From contig JBANSL010000013.1 of the NCBI GenBank assembly GCA_037127255.1, positions 54,895,688 through 54,959,687 on the forward strand: a stretch of DNA of 64,000 nucleotides, given 5' to 3'. The DNA comes from Persicaria tinctoria (taxonomy: Eukaryota > Streptophyta > Magnoliopsida > Caryophyllales > Polygonaceae). Position numbers and translations under genes: made by a program. Position 1 is the first letter of the stretch. Each line of letters starts with the position of its first letter. Shown piece after piece: positions 53,871-64,000 of this stretch. A model generated the notes under the pieces. The model was not told the origin of the DNA. It made no database searches and worked only from the letters and a program-made list of their open reading frames with translations.

Positions 53871-54363
53871 CTGGAAATAATATATAATAATATCCGGAAA
53901 TAATATATGCATATAATACAGGTTTTGAATTTCATCAATACAGCTTTAGCTTCAACACCTTGTATCTGTCCTCTCTTATTCATCTCCTTTTTATACTTGA
54001 TCAAATCGGCGCCTACTTTGAAAGAAGGATCTTTGCCCAACGGCTAGATCAAATCATGGCGTAGATGCAATCTTCACAAACTTCTATTCTGGGGAACTCA
54101 TGAGTGCATGATCTTCGATTTGATTCTTCACGTATTTCAGCTCAAGGAAAGAGATATTCTTGAAATCTATACTGTAAGGTTAGTACATAATATATATAAT
54201 AATATCTGAAAATAATATATAATAATATCCGAAAATAATATATGCATATAATACAGGTTTTGAATTTCATCAATACAGCTTTAGCTTCAAAACCTTTGAC
54301 ACAAGCTATGTGTCATAGCCTTTGAAACCATTTTCGATTTTCATCAAGGGAGTGGAGTTATCA
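52911..54363 (-). repeat. 5' LTR with internal tandem duplication
   Basis: Read on the minus strand it begins TGATAACTCC and ends ACCTTCA. It is 1453 bp against 1004 bp for the solo copy at 61257-62260. The excess is mainly explained by a tandem duplication of about 385 bp (about 53575-53957 and 53960-54290) plus a (TA)n expansion (53805-53867). Confidence 0.88.
53805..53867. repeat. (TA)n microsatellite in the 5' LTR
   Basis: About 30 TA units, inside the first copy of the LTR's internal duplication. Confidence 0.9.
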
Positions 54364-54831
54364 AAAGGCTTGTGAGTCACATATGATGAAAGACAGATGA
54401 ATAAGAAATCTCCCTCTACTCCATGTTGTTCTTCCATGAAAGAGTATTCTCGTTTGATATCCCTTGTAATATAACAATTAAAATATTTAAGTTATCGTGG
54501 AATGACAAAATCGGAAAATCGGTAAAGAAATCAATAACCATTGAATAGGCCGAATTTGGGAGGAACCCCCAAATCCTCCAAATAGACCTCAACACTCTGA
54601 AACAGTGAGTATTTTGAGAGGGACCATATATATCATAAATTTAAACCATGAAACAAACTTTAGAATGTGGAAATGGAAAACAATAATTCCCTTTAACCCC
54701 GCAGGTAAATAATTCATGGCTGCATTCAAATGCCAACTAAAAAGCAAGCTCTCTAGATTGTTCAATGACCAGAAGTACAAACACTGATCTTGCAGAGATT
54801 GGAGCAGATCCCGTTTTTTGAAGAGTTTAAT

Positions 54832-54985
54832 CACGTCGCCGATGCAAGCAGTGTATAGATCAATAGAAATGTCACTATCACTATTGCGCCGCCTAATGTG
54901 AACCTTGGACGGGTCCATAGCATAAGGTTTGATCTTTCCGTTCTCTTGATGGGATCAACCTCTTCGAAGAGCGGGTAGTTTGAGC
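54832..54985 (-). pseudogene. Possible gene fragment with one membrane segment
   Basis: The minus strand reads PLFEEVDPIKRTERSNLMLW and then a hydrophobic run GGAIVIVTFLLIYTLLAS before a stop. The clean basic-then-hydrophobic layout looks like a C-terminal membrane anchor rather than chance, and an overlapping frame (54589-54918) is open too. I do not recognise the family. It lies between the copia 5' LTR and the next CACTA element. Confidence 0.35.
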
Positions 54986-56308
54986 GACTCGGTTTCTAGC
55001 TCAAGCACTTGTCTAGGACGGGTTTTCCCCTTGTTTTCAGAAGCTAGACCATGCCTTGTCCCAATCCATTGAAGAATTTTCATCTGAAGTAATCAACTAG
55101 AAAAGGAATGTCATAATCTTCTTTCTTGCTCATCAATATTGTCTTCTCACAAATAGAGCATATCAGGCAAGCTTCTTAGATGAAGAAGAAATCCTATTTT
55201 CTCATATGTGAGATGCTCTAGATGGTCTACACTACAATTCATAGATGGTAGTTTCTCTTACTGTAAAAAAAATGATAAGAGAACATATCAAGTCAACAGT
55301 CAGGGATTTTATATGGAGTTTGGAATATCAGCTACTGAATTTCCAAATCCAAATGTAAATGTTACCAAGAATCATTTTTAGACAAGCTTCATCGTCACAG
55401 ATTGTCAAATGCCTCCTAGGGAAAGAAAATAGACACTACTAAAAAAACAGAAAATAGCTACGGATTTTTAGACACGGATTACAGGCGACCCTGAATTCGT
55501 GGCAACTAGCGATGACATTGGCCACGACTCATCCTCACCGTGGCTATATTCGTGGCTGGCACTCATCCTGGGATGCCAAGTCCGGAAATTCGTGGCTAAT
55601 AGCAACAAACCTTTTGTCCGTAGCTGATTTCGTGGCTCGGTGGGTGGTTGGTGTTGGAAAATAGCCACGAAATTAGCTACGAATTGTATATTCGTGGCTG
55701 TATTCGACGCTGATATAGCCACATCACAATATCCGTAGCTAACTCCGTGGCTATTAAGTATTGGAAATTCAGCAACATGTGGTGAGTGGGCTTGAATCAC
55801 TAATTGTAGGCGGGCCGGATATTTATCATTAATGGGCTTGTCATGGTTCAAACATAGAGCCCCGTAGTTGAATTTGTGGCACAAATTCTCCCAAACTTTA
55901 TGGGCGCGTCATGGGTCAATAGCCCATCAGAATTGATATCCCAATTAGCTTATTAGCCCATAACATGAAATTGTAATTTAGCGACGATTCTATCCGTGGC
56001 TAAATCCGTTGCTATTACGGACGAGGCCAACATTAAAGCGCTTGTACTTTACCTCCCATATGGTTGGGTGCATTAATTGGGGTCGGCCCACTTGGGTTGT
56101 CTTCTAGCTTCCACAACTGTCGACATTGGCCATTTGCATAGTGAGGAAGACCAATTCAAAATCAGGCCTTCTCTGTACGTCTTTGAAGGTAAGTATTTTT
56201 TTTTTAAAAAGTCACGAAATAAGGTAATTAGCTAGTCAGTTTTGTTTACTTTACATATGTATTAAATTTTATATTATTCCTTATTAATTTAAATATATAT
56301 ACAGTTAA

Positions 56309-56317
56309 GATTATATA

Positions 56318-56374
<57 letters not shown>
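56309..56374. repeat. (TA)n microsatellite in the CACTA 5' region
   Basis: Two TA runs separated by TACATA, upstream of the transposase frame. Confidence 0.9.
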
Positions 56375-56377
<3 letters not shown>

Positions 56378-56650
56378 GGGTAATAGTATAGATTTACTTG
56401 GGATTAGAACGAGTTAGGAAATGGTTTGGGTTTTGGAAGAATTTAAAATTTTTTATATCTAAATATGTGATGTAATTTAAAAATTTGTTGTAAGTTTACA
56501 CTTGTATGCTCAATTAATACAATTTTATTCAATATTATGTACATATGTAATTATTTGGAAATTTAGTAATGTGTGTTTAAATAGAAATGTAGGAATGTTC
56601 AATTATTATATTATAATTAGTAATGTGCTTTATTATATCTACCGTATAGT

Positions 56651-59074
56651 TTGATCGAATTTGATAAAATGGAGGATCGTACATGGATGTATGATATGTA
56701 CTTGGAGGATCGCAGAGGATTAAAGCCTGAATACTTCGAAGGAGTGGATAGGTTTATAAATTTTGCTTGTGCTCAAACTTATTATGTCGATGAAGGTAAG
56801 ATAAAATGTCCATGTCGGAGATGTCAGAATTGTTATTTCGATAAAGTAGATGATGTGAAGGAGCATTTATACCGTCGTGCGTTTATGTTTGGTTATTATC
56901 GTTGGACGGCACACGACGAACCTATTGCATATCCAAACCATGGGCAAATGGTAGGGGGCAACCAGTGGGCTATGTATGATTAGTTAACTGCGGAGCAAAG
57001 GATGATGTTTGACATTGCAGGGCCGAACTTTGTTCCTCGTTCATGGTTTAGTGTTTGTAATATCGATGGTAATGAGGAATTCCATCCAGCTGAAGTGAAT
57101 GAGGTCGATGAAATGAGGGAAGATCCAGTAGCGACCGAGGAGGCTAATTTGTTGTCCACGCGGTTTGCATACCTGCTAAGAGCAGTTGATGAACCTGTGT
57201 TTTCAAGGTGTACTACCCATACACAGTTGTCCTTTGTGAGCCGACTTATGAGCTTGAAGTGCGATTATAATGTTCCCCAAAGCCTCTTGAATGGTTTCGT
57301 GCAATTGTATGATGAAGTGTTACCTTCTGCCCACAAGATTCCCACCAGCTACTATGAAACTGAGAAGATAGTTTGAAATTTGGGGTTACCGGGGGAAAGA
57401 ATAGCCATGTGTCCCAACGGTTGTATGTTGTATTGGAAGAATGATGCCAATAAAGAATCATGTAAGTTCTGTGGTGAAGCAAGATATGTTGTGGGTGCAG
57501 GCAGACGTCCTGAACATAAGGTTTTATTCTACTTGCCTCTTATTCCGAGGCTACAGAGATTATATGCTTCGGAGGTGACAACCAACCATATGACTTGGCA
57601 TGCAGAACACGTAACATAGGAGGGGATGATGTGTCATCCTTTGGATGGAGATGCATGTAGGAGGTTAGACATGAAGCATCCTGATTTTGCTTCTGAGCCT
57701 CGTAATATTTGTTTAGGATTATGCACAAATGGTTTTTCTACATTTAACAAATCCGGTAAGAATTATTCCTGTTGGCCGGTGATTGTCACTCCTTACAATC
57801 TTTCACCTCATTTATGCATGAGGGCCAAGCACCTGTTTATGTCGTTGATAGTGCCAGGTCCTCGAAACCCAAAGAAGTTAATAGATATTTGTCTCCAACC
57901 TCTTGTTGATGAGTTGATGCAATTGTGGGAAGTTGGAGTTGCTACCTATGATGCCTCGAGGAGAGAAAACTTTATTATGCATGCGGCTCTACTCTGGACT
58001 CTCAGTGATTTCCCTGCATATGATATGTTGTCCGGATGGAGCACTGCAAGTCAATTGGCTTGTAAGATTTGCATGGAATCGGGATCTGATGCATTTCGTC
58101 TCGAAAACGGTCGAAAGACTTGTTGGTTCGATTTCCATCAATTTTTTTTAGAGAGTGATCATCCCTTCCGTAGAAACAAGAAGGACTTCTATAGAGGGCA
58201 TGTGAAAATAGGATCACCACCTCAATTGCTATCAGGGGAGCAGATATGGGAGCGGGTTCGTGATTTGCCAACGGTCATGGAGGCTCCTTCCTACAAGTCC
58301 GATGAGTACGGGATTTCTCATAAGTGGACAAAATAAAGCATTTTCTGGAGACTTCCATATTGGAAGGACCTTCTAATCTGGCACAATCTCGATGTTATGC
58401 ACATGGAGAAAAATGTCTTTGACAATGTGTTGAACACTGTGATGGATGTCCCTGGGAAGACGAAGGATAACTTGAATGCCCGGAAGGACATTCGCCTATA
58501 TTGCCATCGACCTGAGCTGTAGGTAGTTGATGATTACACGGGTGCGAAACCTAAAACAATATATACCTTGACAAGAGAGGCGAAGAAAAAGCTGGGTCAA
58601 TGGTTGAGGACTGTCAAATTTCCCGATGGCTATGCTTCCAACATAGGAAGATGTGTACAGAGTGACGATTTCAGTCTGAGTGGGATGAAGAGCCACGATT
58701 GTCACGTGTTTATGGAGCGACTCTTGCCAATTGCTTTCAAAGAGTTGTTGCATCCAAGCGTGTGGGGTCCTTTAACCGAGTTGGGTATCTTCTTCCAAAC
58801 AATTTGTTCGTCGTCATTGTCAGTTTCTGTCATGAAGCAGCTGATATCCATGATTCCTCTATTGGTATGCAAGTTGGAGGATATCTTCCCTCCATCTTTT
58901 TTTGACTCTATGGAGCATGTCATTGTCCATCTTCCATATGAGGCCCGAGTGGGAGGTCCGATTCATTATCGATGGATGTATCCGTTCGAGAGATTTTTAT
59001 TTAAGCTGAAAAAGAAAACCGTTCAAAAGAGTAATGTAGAATGGTCGATCGTGATGACGTTGTTTTTATTTTAG
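56651..59074 (+). pseudogene. CACTA TNP2-type transposase, frame intact except for stops
   Basis: All recognisable segments share one reading frame: the transposase-associated domain with CPCRRCQN (56651-56983); a segment starting MMFDIAGPNF (57002-57376); the zinc-like MCPNGCMLYWKND..CKFCG; MCHPLDGDACRRLDMKHPDF and LGLCTNGFSTF of the TNP2 domain; MSGWSTASQLACKIC; then the DUF4218 region ending VGGPIHYRWMYPFER. Internal stops are at 56981-56983, 57374-57376, 57617-57619, 58334-58336 and 58520-58522, then 59072-59074. In living copies this enzyme binds the subterminal repeats and cuts the CACTA ends. No compensating frameshift is seen. The product cannot be made. Confidence 0.9.
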
Positions 59075-59100
59075 CTTATAATGTACATGTCATATATAAT

Positions 59101-61256
59101 GACAGTCGGTTGAGTGGATTCCGCTTCAGCAGAGACAGATATCTGAGCTTTCCACCACCCCCTGATGCTGTTGCCGATTTCTTGAAATTCAGAGATCTAT
59201 GTCTCTACTGAAGCGGAGAAGTGGCCTTAGGGTCCACCAGGAAGTGGAGGAGAAGGACAACGAGATCTTTGTCTCTATTGAAGAAGTAACAATTTCTCTT
59301 TTCTCTTACTTTTCCGATCTCGATTAGTTATCCAAGTGCTCGGAGTTGTTTTGATTTCTCTTACTTTATGTTTTATCTACATAGCAAACTCTTCTTCAAT
59401 CCCTTCTTGATATTGGCTTAATGATTTCTGCATAAAGGTCAAAGCAACTATACCGTGATGTTGTCAAGACAAAGAACAGTTTGCTGAACTGGCTGTCGAT
59501 GTTGTCATGACACTAAAGGTGATGAGTTGTGTAACATATGATCATTATAAATTCGGAATGATATATGCTTCTAGTGTCCATATTTTAAACTTTTGATTGT
59601 TCTGCATACATGTTTTATGCTTGGACTTGTTTAGGTCCTGGAGCATTCTAGCTATGTAATGGTTGTTAAGTATTGGGATGTGTTCGTATGAACGAGTGAA
59701 CTTAGCTGATGTGTACAAGTAATGGCTCAAATACATTAGGTGACTTGAATGATTGTCAAGGACTGTAATCCTATTAGGGTTTGTTTACATACAATTTTGT
59801 AAACATATTGCAATATCGTTTGATACTGAAAATCACATTGATTTGCTTCTATAAGAAGACACAAGGTGAAAAAAGAAATATGGAGTACCAAACAAGATTT
59901 AATTCATGGCACTTCAGATCTTGTTTGTCATGAGCTTCTTTCCCCTTGAACCTTGTGGTAGCTCTCACATATGGTACTGTGTATGTTTCATGCCATGAAA
60001 CTCTTCTTGTTTTTTTGACCCACACAAAATAAAACATCTTGGTAAGTATAGTTAATTCACTTCTCTGGAGTTGCAATGGGACAAGCTTGCATAATTGTAT
60101 TAAGAGGAGCAAGGTACTTTTTAATTTCCTTAAATAATAATATCTGTTTGGACTGTGAATGGGTGGATTATGTTTGTGCCCTGGTAAGAACTTAGTTTCT
60201 GCACCATGTTACAACTAGCAACGGTGGATGTTACTATAGTTGGCTTCCATCATCTGCTAAATAAAATTGGAATTTTGTTATGTGTTTAAGTTGTTCTACT
60301 TGTGGTAATTTACATCCTCTAGATGAATTTCATTCCATTGTCCAACAAGGAAGGTTCATATAGAAGATAACTTTTATTTCATATGACAACTAGTAGTCTA
60401 GTATATTAGTACTACAATATACTCCATAGACCGACCTTATTCCTTATACAGTTTCTCATATATGCTTGGGTAATGCATGGGACATGCTTCCACTTAATAC
60501 ACTTTGAATAATTAGAGGACATTAGGGAGTGAAAAAAACTATTATTCTGATGACTTTATCTAATATTCATTACTATCACTCTTTATTGTCTTTTGTTTTG
60601 GACCATTGTGCTTGGTGGTGATTCCTATGTTTATTATATTCATCTTACACTATTTACTCCTTATTTCCGAAGTTTCTATGCAGTTATTTATCACTTCATC
60701 TTTGGTGGAACTCATTTTCTTCATTGCTCTAGTCCATTGTTATGTTGTCTTCTGTATTAGTCCATGTTTTTAGTTGATCTTGAACATAAATGCTCGCCTA
60801 TCCTATTACAAGTAATTCTAAATATTACCGAGTTGGCTTTCATGCCCTTGCTTTTTTGTTGATGTTCAATAAATCTGAGATTTTATGCATCCTGAAAAAA
60901 ATCTCAATGAGTGCATAGTGTTGCACTTGATCGACTTTACGTCACTTGAGAATGTTAGTGAGTGCATTCGGCTGACTTAAGAGTGTGTATACTTCCTTAT
61001 AACCACAAGGGCAAAGAGGACAACTTGTAGGTAAGCAATTATTCACTCTTAAGACTGTATTTTCCTTCATATTACCCAATCCTATATCGTGCTCATTTTC
61101 TCTTTTTTTTTTCTCGGGGGACCTGATGCGTTTATTTCTATATGATCTGATCAATTAATATTTTTTTATTTCTATTACTGATATAAGAGCGCAATGCATT
61201 GATTTGTCTTTTAAGCTTTTCGTGATTCTAAAGTTGAAAATTTTCTGAGTTTGTAT
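59101..61256. other. Non-coding stretch, nothing recognised
   Basis: About 2.1 kb without a gene I can support. A frame on the minus strand at 59849-60112 has protein-like composition (VWVKKTRRVSWHETYTVPYV) but no known motif. A short imperfect repeat (GAGATCT.TGTCTCTA.TGAAG) occurs at about 59200 and 59264. The last 5 bp (TGTAT, 61252-61256) are the TSD of the next element. Confidence 0.5.
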
Positions 61257-62260
61257 TGAAGGTTCAATAATATAAAACAATGTAATATAGAAATACTCTA
61301 GAAGGGGGGTTGAATAAATTATGCCCGTTTTTCGCAGAATGTCTCAAGACTTTTGGAGCTCGTATAAAACCCTTTGAGATTAAACCTGAATCACAAAGTT
61401 AGATAATCGAACCAAGTACGGAAATAAGGTAAAGCAATAAGTAAAGGACACGAGTAATTGTTTACGAGGTTCAGCACAAACTTGGCCTACGTCCCCGCCT
61501 AAGGTTCTTCCACAACCCTAGGATTCAAAAGGTTTTATTGATTCGCTTAGCTTAGGATCCTAATAGCTCACCGAGAAGCCTTTCTCGTATACAATTGCAA
61601 TCTAGTCAACTCACGTTCCCTTGGAGTCCTAGACCAATCTAGAAGAGCCCCACCTCTCTCAGCTATCTAGTACAATCCTCTTACTCTCATAAATCAATAG
61701 CCTAGTGAAACTTCCCGAGTTATAAACTCTCGAGTAACACTATAAATGAATATATCCTATAAGCTCACAATGACTCTCAAAGACTTTGAAATAAACAACA
61801 AACTCTTGAGCGCTTAGCAGAGAGACACTTGGAAGACAGATCTTGCTTGAATGAATGAAAGCTCGTGTAGCACTGGTGTGTTCTGTCTTCTTCTTCCTTT
61901 CCTTTATAGAAGTAATATGGAGCATGAGGTTCTTCAACACCGAATCTTCAACAACGGCTAGTAAAGATCATGGCGCGCCCGGATCTTCTATTTTTGGACA
62001 CTTTGAAGACATGATCTTCTTTGAATTGGATCACCTCAATATGCACCATAAGGAAAGATATAATCTCGAAATACTTCCTGAAAGATTAGTCATATATATA
62101 TAATATAAAGGAAGTATATAATAAGATTAAATAATATTTGGACTTATAAAACAGGTTTTTTATTTCATCAACTGTTAATGCTCCAAGACCTTTGACACAA
62201 ATTTCTTGTCAAGGCCTTTGAAACATTTATTCCGATTTTCATCAAGGGAGGGAGTTATCA
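61257..62260 (-). mobile_element. Solo LTR of the SIRE-like copia family (TSD TGTAT)
   Basis: The 1004-bp unit matches the LTRs at 46053-46977 and 52911-54363 along its length. It begins TGAAGGTTCAATAAT on the + strand, ends GGGAGTTATCA, and is flanked by TGTAT on both sides (61252-61256 and 62261-62265). It lacks the internal duplication seen in the copy at 52911. Confidence 0.92.
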
Positions 62261-62319
62261 TGTATGTTCCCCCCTTTCCTGTTTCCAGGGCCTTCCTCAA
62301 TGTAAGAAAAGCCCGCAAG

Positions 62320-62470
62320 CAGTGGCGGAACTAGACTCTCGGTAATGAGGGGGCCGAAATTTTACATTATTTTTTTGTTTATCAAGCATATTTTTTTTAA
62401 AAAAATATTTAAAAGGCAATAAATTTGTAGTTTAAATATGCAATTTCCTTATGAAAAAAATGGGGATATA
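62320..62470. mobile_element. Possible hAT element end, truncated
   Basis: CAGTGGCGGAACTAGA at 62320 followed by GGGGGCCGAAATTTTA is a frequent 5' end of plant hAT-like MITEs. The matching inverted end was not found before the MULE-like sequence begins, so this may be a fragment cut by that insertion. Confidence 0.35.
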
Positions 62471-62545
62471 CTTAAAAAATGAGGATTTTTTTTACGGGAT
62501 TTCTGTTTAGCGCAGGGGAATTTTTCCGTTTAGCGCAAGGCCAGA

Positions 62546-62797
62546 TGGTCGCAACGACCATTTGCCAAATGGTCGTTGCGACCATTTTTTTTCACAGAAC
62601 TACAATCTGGTCGCACCGACCAATCCCAGATCTGGTCGCACCGACCAATCCCAGATCTGGTCGCAACAACCATATGTGCACCTGGTCATTGCGACCATAC
62701 ATGCACATGGTCATTGCGACCAGATGTCCACATGGTCATTGCGACCAGGTGTGCTCCTGATCATTGCGACCATTTGCCAATGTGGTCATTGCGACCA
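62546..62797. repeat. Palindromic minisatellite, ten units
   Basis: Ten copies of a 15-bp inverted-repeat core are spaced about 24-26 bp apart, except for one larger gap after unit 2. Unit 1 is TGGTCGCAACGACCA and unit 2 its reverse complement; units 3-4 have CGCACCGACC; later units have TGGTCATTGCGACCA. Arms TGGTC / GACCA are kept in most copies; unit 5 and unit 9 have one arm change. Spacers are 8-11 bp of mixed sequence. Confidence 0.9.
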
Positions 62798-62828
62798 TTG
62801 TTTACGTGATAAAAAAGCTAAATCCGCC

Positions 62829-62836
62829 TATAAATA
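62829..62836 (+). promoter_or_regulatory. TATA box of the MULE-like gene
   Basis: TATAAATA lies 32 bp after the last minisatellite unit and about 70 bp before the first ATG of the putative gene (62904). Confidence 0.65.
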
Positions 62837-62903
62837 TACGCAAGCATATCCGATAACCCTAAGACTGCGATTTTCTCTACTGAGCAATAATTAAGTTGTA
62901 AAC

Positions 62904-62972
62904 ATGTCGAAAGGGAACGATGAGTGGAGTAAAGGCCTCGAAGACATATCGCTGGAATTCGGACTCCAACGG
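62904..62972 (+). CDS. Putative first exon of the MULE-like gene
   Basis: An ATG downstream of the TATA box opens 23 codons (MSKGNDEWSKGLEDISLEFG...) ending at a CGG/GTATGT donor. The acidic helical start is plausible, but the phase (0) does not match the frame of the second exon if its acceptor is at 63520 or 63551, so either the splice model or the exon is wrong. Confidence 0.4.
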
Positions 62973-63519
62973 GTATGTATCTCATCCTTTTGTTTATGTG
63001 TCGAATGTTATGATACAAGTATTGATGATGTTTACATATTGGTTAAATATGTTTATTTTTCATGATTAATAAGTATTGATGATGTTAACATGTTGTGGAT
63101 AATATAAAATTACAATCTTTTTTAGGTTAATGAAAATTTGCATTGAGAATTAGGGTTAATAAGTATTGATAAAATTATGCTTTGCAAGGTTAAAAAAAAT
63201 TAGGGTTAATGAAATTTTATGGCATTGTGAATATAAACTTACCAACTTTCATGAAATAGCTGTCTTTTGTAGGGTTAGTGAAATATTAGTAGCGATAATA
63301 AATTGAAATATCATGGCAATATTGAATATAAAATTGAAAACTTTCATGAAATTGCAATATTTTTAGGGTTAATGAAATTTTGGATTGATAATATAACATT
63401 GCAAACTTATTTAGGTTAAAAAGAATTAGAGTTAATTAATAAATTATATATTAGTTGAATGTTATGAATTGAATAAATTATATACTAATTTACTTCCACT
63501 CTATCAATTTGTATATCAA

Positions 63520-64000
63520 GTTGACACTTGTTTCAATGTTTATTGTAAAGGGGACAACGAGGACACTGAATTGTATATCAATTACAGTTTTGACACCGCG
63601 GTGCCAAACAACACCCTGTTGCCAAGCTCATCAACTGTCAGAGAAGAAAATAATGGGGCGCAACTCGTTCAACTGTCATATGATTTGGGTACCCCATATG
63701 GAAGGACTTTGCTTGTCCCATCATCAGCTGGAATGCAGATGGATCGGAATGAATCAGAGCAGAATGCAGTGCCCACGGAGCCTGTTCAGGTATGGTCAGC
63801 AGATTACACTGAACTGTTTACTACTAAGGACACATTCAACAGTAGGGAGAAAGCTGTAGAATGGGTAAAGAATAAAGGCAAAGAGAATCAAATGTGCATT
63901 GTGATCAGACGTGTTGTCAAGAGTGATGCGAAGACACTTGGCCGGACATGGATGTTTTGTGAGAGAGAAGGGGCATACACACCCATGAAAGATGGCATCC
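63520..64000 (+). CDS. MULE transposase N-terminal region (partial, runs off the window)
   Basis: The frame containing GAC at 63553 is open to the window edge for about 150 codons and probably starts near 63520 (DTCFNVYCKGDNEDTELYIN). The second half reads ELFTTKDTFNSREKAVEWVK, then NQMCIVIRRVVKSDA and TWMFCEREGAYTPMKDG. The F.SREEA..WV...G...CIVI.RS pattern followed by a Cys-rich C.REG.Y is the FAR1/MULE-type DNA-binding N-terminus. The catalytic DDE domain would lie outside the window. A shifted frame at 63509-63859 is also open but has no family features. Confidence 0.72.

Larger units (their letters stand above)
46053..54363 (-). mobile_element. SIRE/Maximus-like copia derivative, pol-deleted, with an extra gene
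   Basis: The minus strand runs: 5' LTR (52911-54363), primer-binding site, gag with zinc knuckles, a stub of integrase, an acidic linker, a 'putative plant transposon protein' gene, a polypurine tract, and a 3' LTR truncated at its outer end (46053-46977). Reverse transcriptase and RNase H are absent. The extra gene is interrupted by a solo-LTR-like insertion (48319 to about 50075). A solo LTR of the same family is at 61257-62260. Because the 3' LTR is truncated, no TSD could be read. Confidence 0.82.
55434..59100 (+). mobile_element. CACTA (En/Spm) element with TNP2-type transposase, 3' end not found
   Basis: It starts CACTACTAAAAAAACAG at 55434, followed by subterminal repeats of ATTCGTGGCTA / TCCGTAGCTA (55460-56030), then an intronless transposase frame (56651-59074). 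No inverted CACTA end or matching subterminal repeats were found after 59074, so the 3' part is probably deleted. The first 3 bp outside are AGA. A (TA)n tract lies at 56309-56374. Confidence 0.85.
62480..64000 (+). mobile_element. MULE-like element, 5' part, continues past the window
   Basis: A leader with a palindromic minisatellite, a TATA box and the start of a gene whose product resembles the N-terminus of MULE transposases. Neither the terminal inverted repeat nor the 9-bp TSD could be delimited; the left boundary is a guess from a change in composition (TTTTTTACGGGATTTCTG near 62490). Confidence 0.55.

Noticed and set aside
59849..60112. 87-codon minus-strand frame
   Set aside because: Some protein-like composition but no recognisable motif, splice context or upstream promoter; kept only as a note in the gap entry.
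62546..62797. CRISPR-like array
   Set aside because: Repeats are palindromic and regular, but spacers are 8-11 bp, units vary, and the surroundings are plant transposon sequence with a eukaryotic promoter. No cas genes.

Overview
This window is nuclear DNA of a flowering plant, almost certainly a eudicot. The evidence is one intact plant-specific gene (a GLUTAMINE DUMPER-like membrane protein), exon fragments of other plant genes (PHYLLO, a DCL/DUF3223 gene, a ROP GTPase, a MIKC MADS-box gene, probably NEOXANTHIN-DEFICIENT 1), and dense plant-type transposons (CACTA, hAT, PIF/Harbinger, Helitron, copia, LINE, SINE). I cannot name the species. Nearly everything else is nested, decaying mobile DNA. 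I fixed many element ends by reading terminal motifs and matching target-site duplications (TSDs) on both sides.

Layout. 0.57-9.6 kb: a broken Ty1/copia element whose gag is split by a 5.1 kb CACTA element (1716-6800, TSD TGC) and a 1.26 kb solo LTR (6862-8123, TSD GAGGG). The CACTA carries PHYLLO (menC-domain) exons and two exons of an unidentified gene. 9.6-10.7 kb: an LTR-like fragment. 11.2-12.1 and 12.3-14.2 kb: two hAT elements with perfect 8-bp TSDs; the second holds hAT transposase remains. 15.3-19.5 kb: an L1-type LINE split by a second solo LTR of the same family (16450-17870, TSD GTAAC). 21.0-21.4 kb: the GDU-like gene. 22.7-24.9 kb: a long reverse-transcriptase frame with only two stops, whose C-terminus has the zinc-knuckle and restriction-like endonuclease signature of R2-type elements. 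25.6-26.3 kb: a LINE tail. 26.5-29.3 kb: a Helitron with an amplified terminal repeat and a nested 1.37 kb CACTA. 30.1-31.9 kb: a miniature copia element with 125-bp LTRs. 32.0-32.2 kb: a SINE.

32.5-44.1 kb is an 11.6 kb CACTA element (TSD ATA) carrying antisense exon fragments of four unrelated host genes, with a 7.7 kb PIF/Harbinger element inserted at the edge of the MADS-box fragment. The Harbinger has a decayed DDE transposase, a decayed Myb/SANT-like gene and an unexplained third open frame encoding an acidic, tail-anchored-looking protein. 44.2-44.4 kb is a hAT MITE. 46.1-54.4 kb is a minus-strand SIRE/Maximus-like copia derivative that lost most of pol and carries a 'putative plant transposon protein' gene, itself split by a solo-LTR-like insertion. 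55.4-59.1 kb is an En/Spm CACTA with a TNP2-type transposase frame broken only by stop codons. 61.3-62.3 kb is a solo LTR of the 46-54 kb family (TSD TGTAT). From about 62.5 kb to the edge lies the 5' part of a MULE-like element with a ten-unit palindromic minisatellite ahead of its TATA box.

The genes do not form a pathway. The only likely functional host gene is the GDU-like one; the interest is in gene-fragment capture, layered insertion and a few unexplained open frames.
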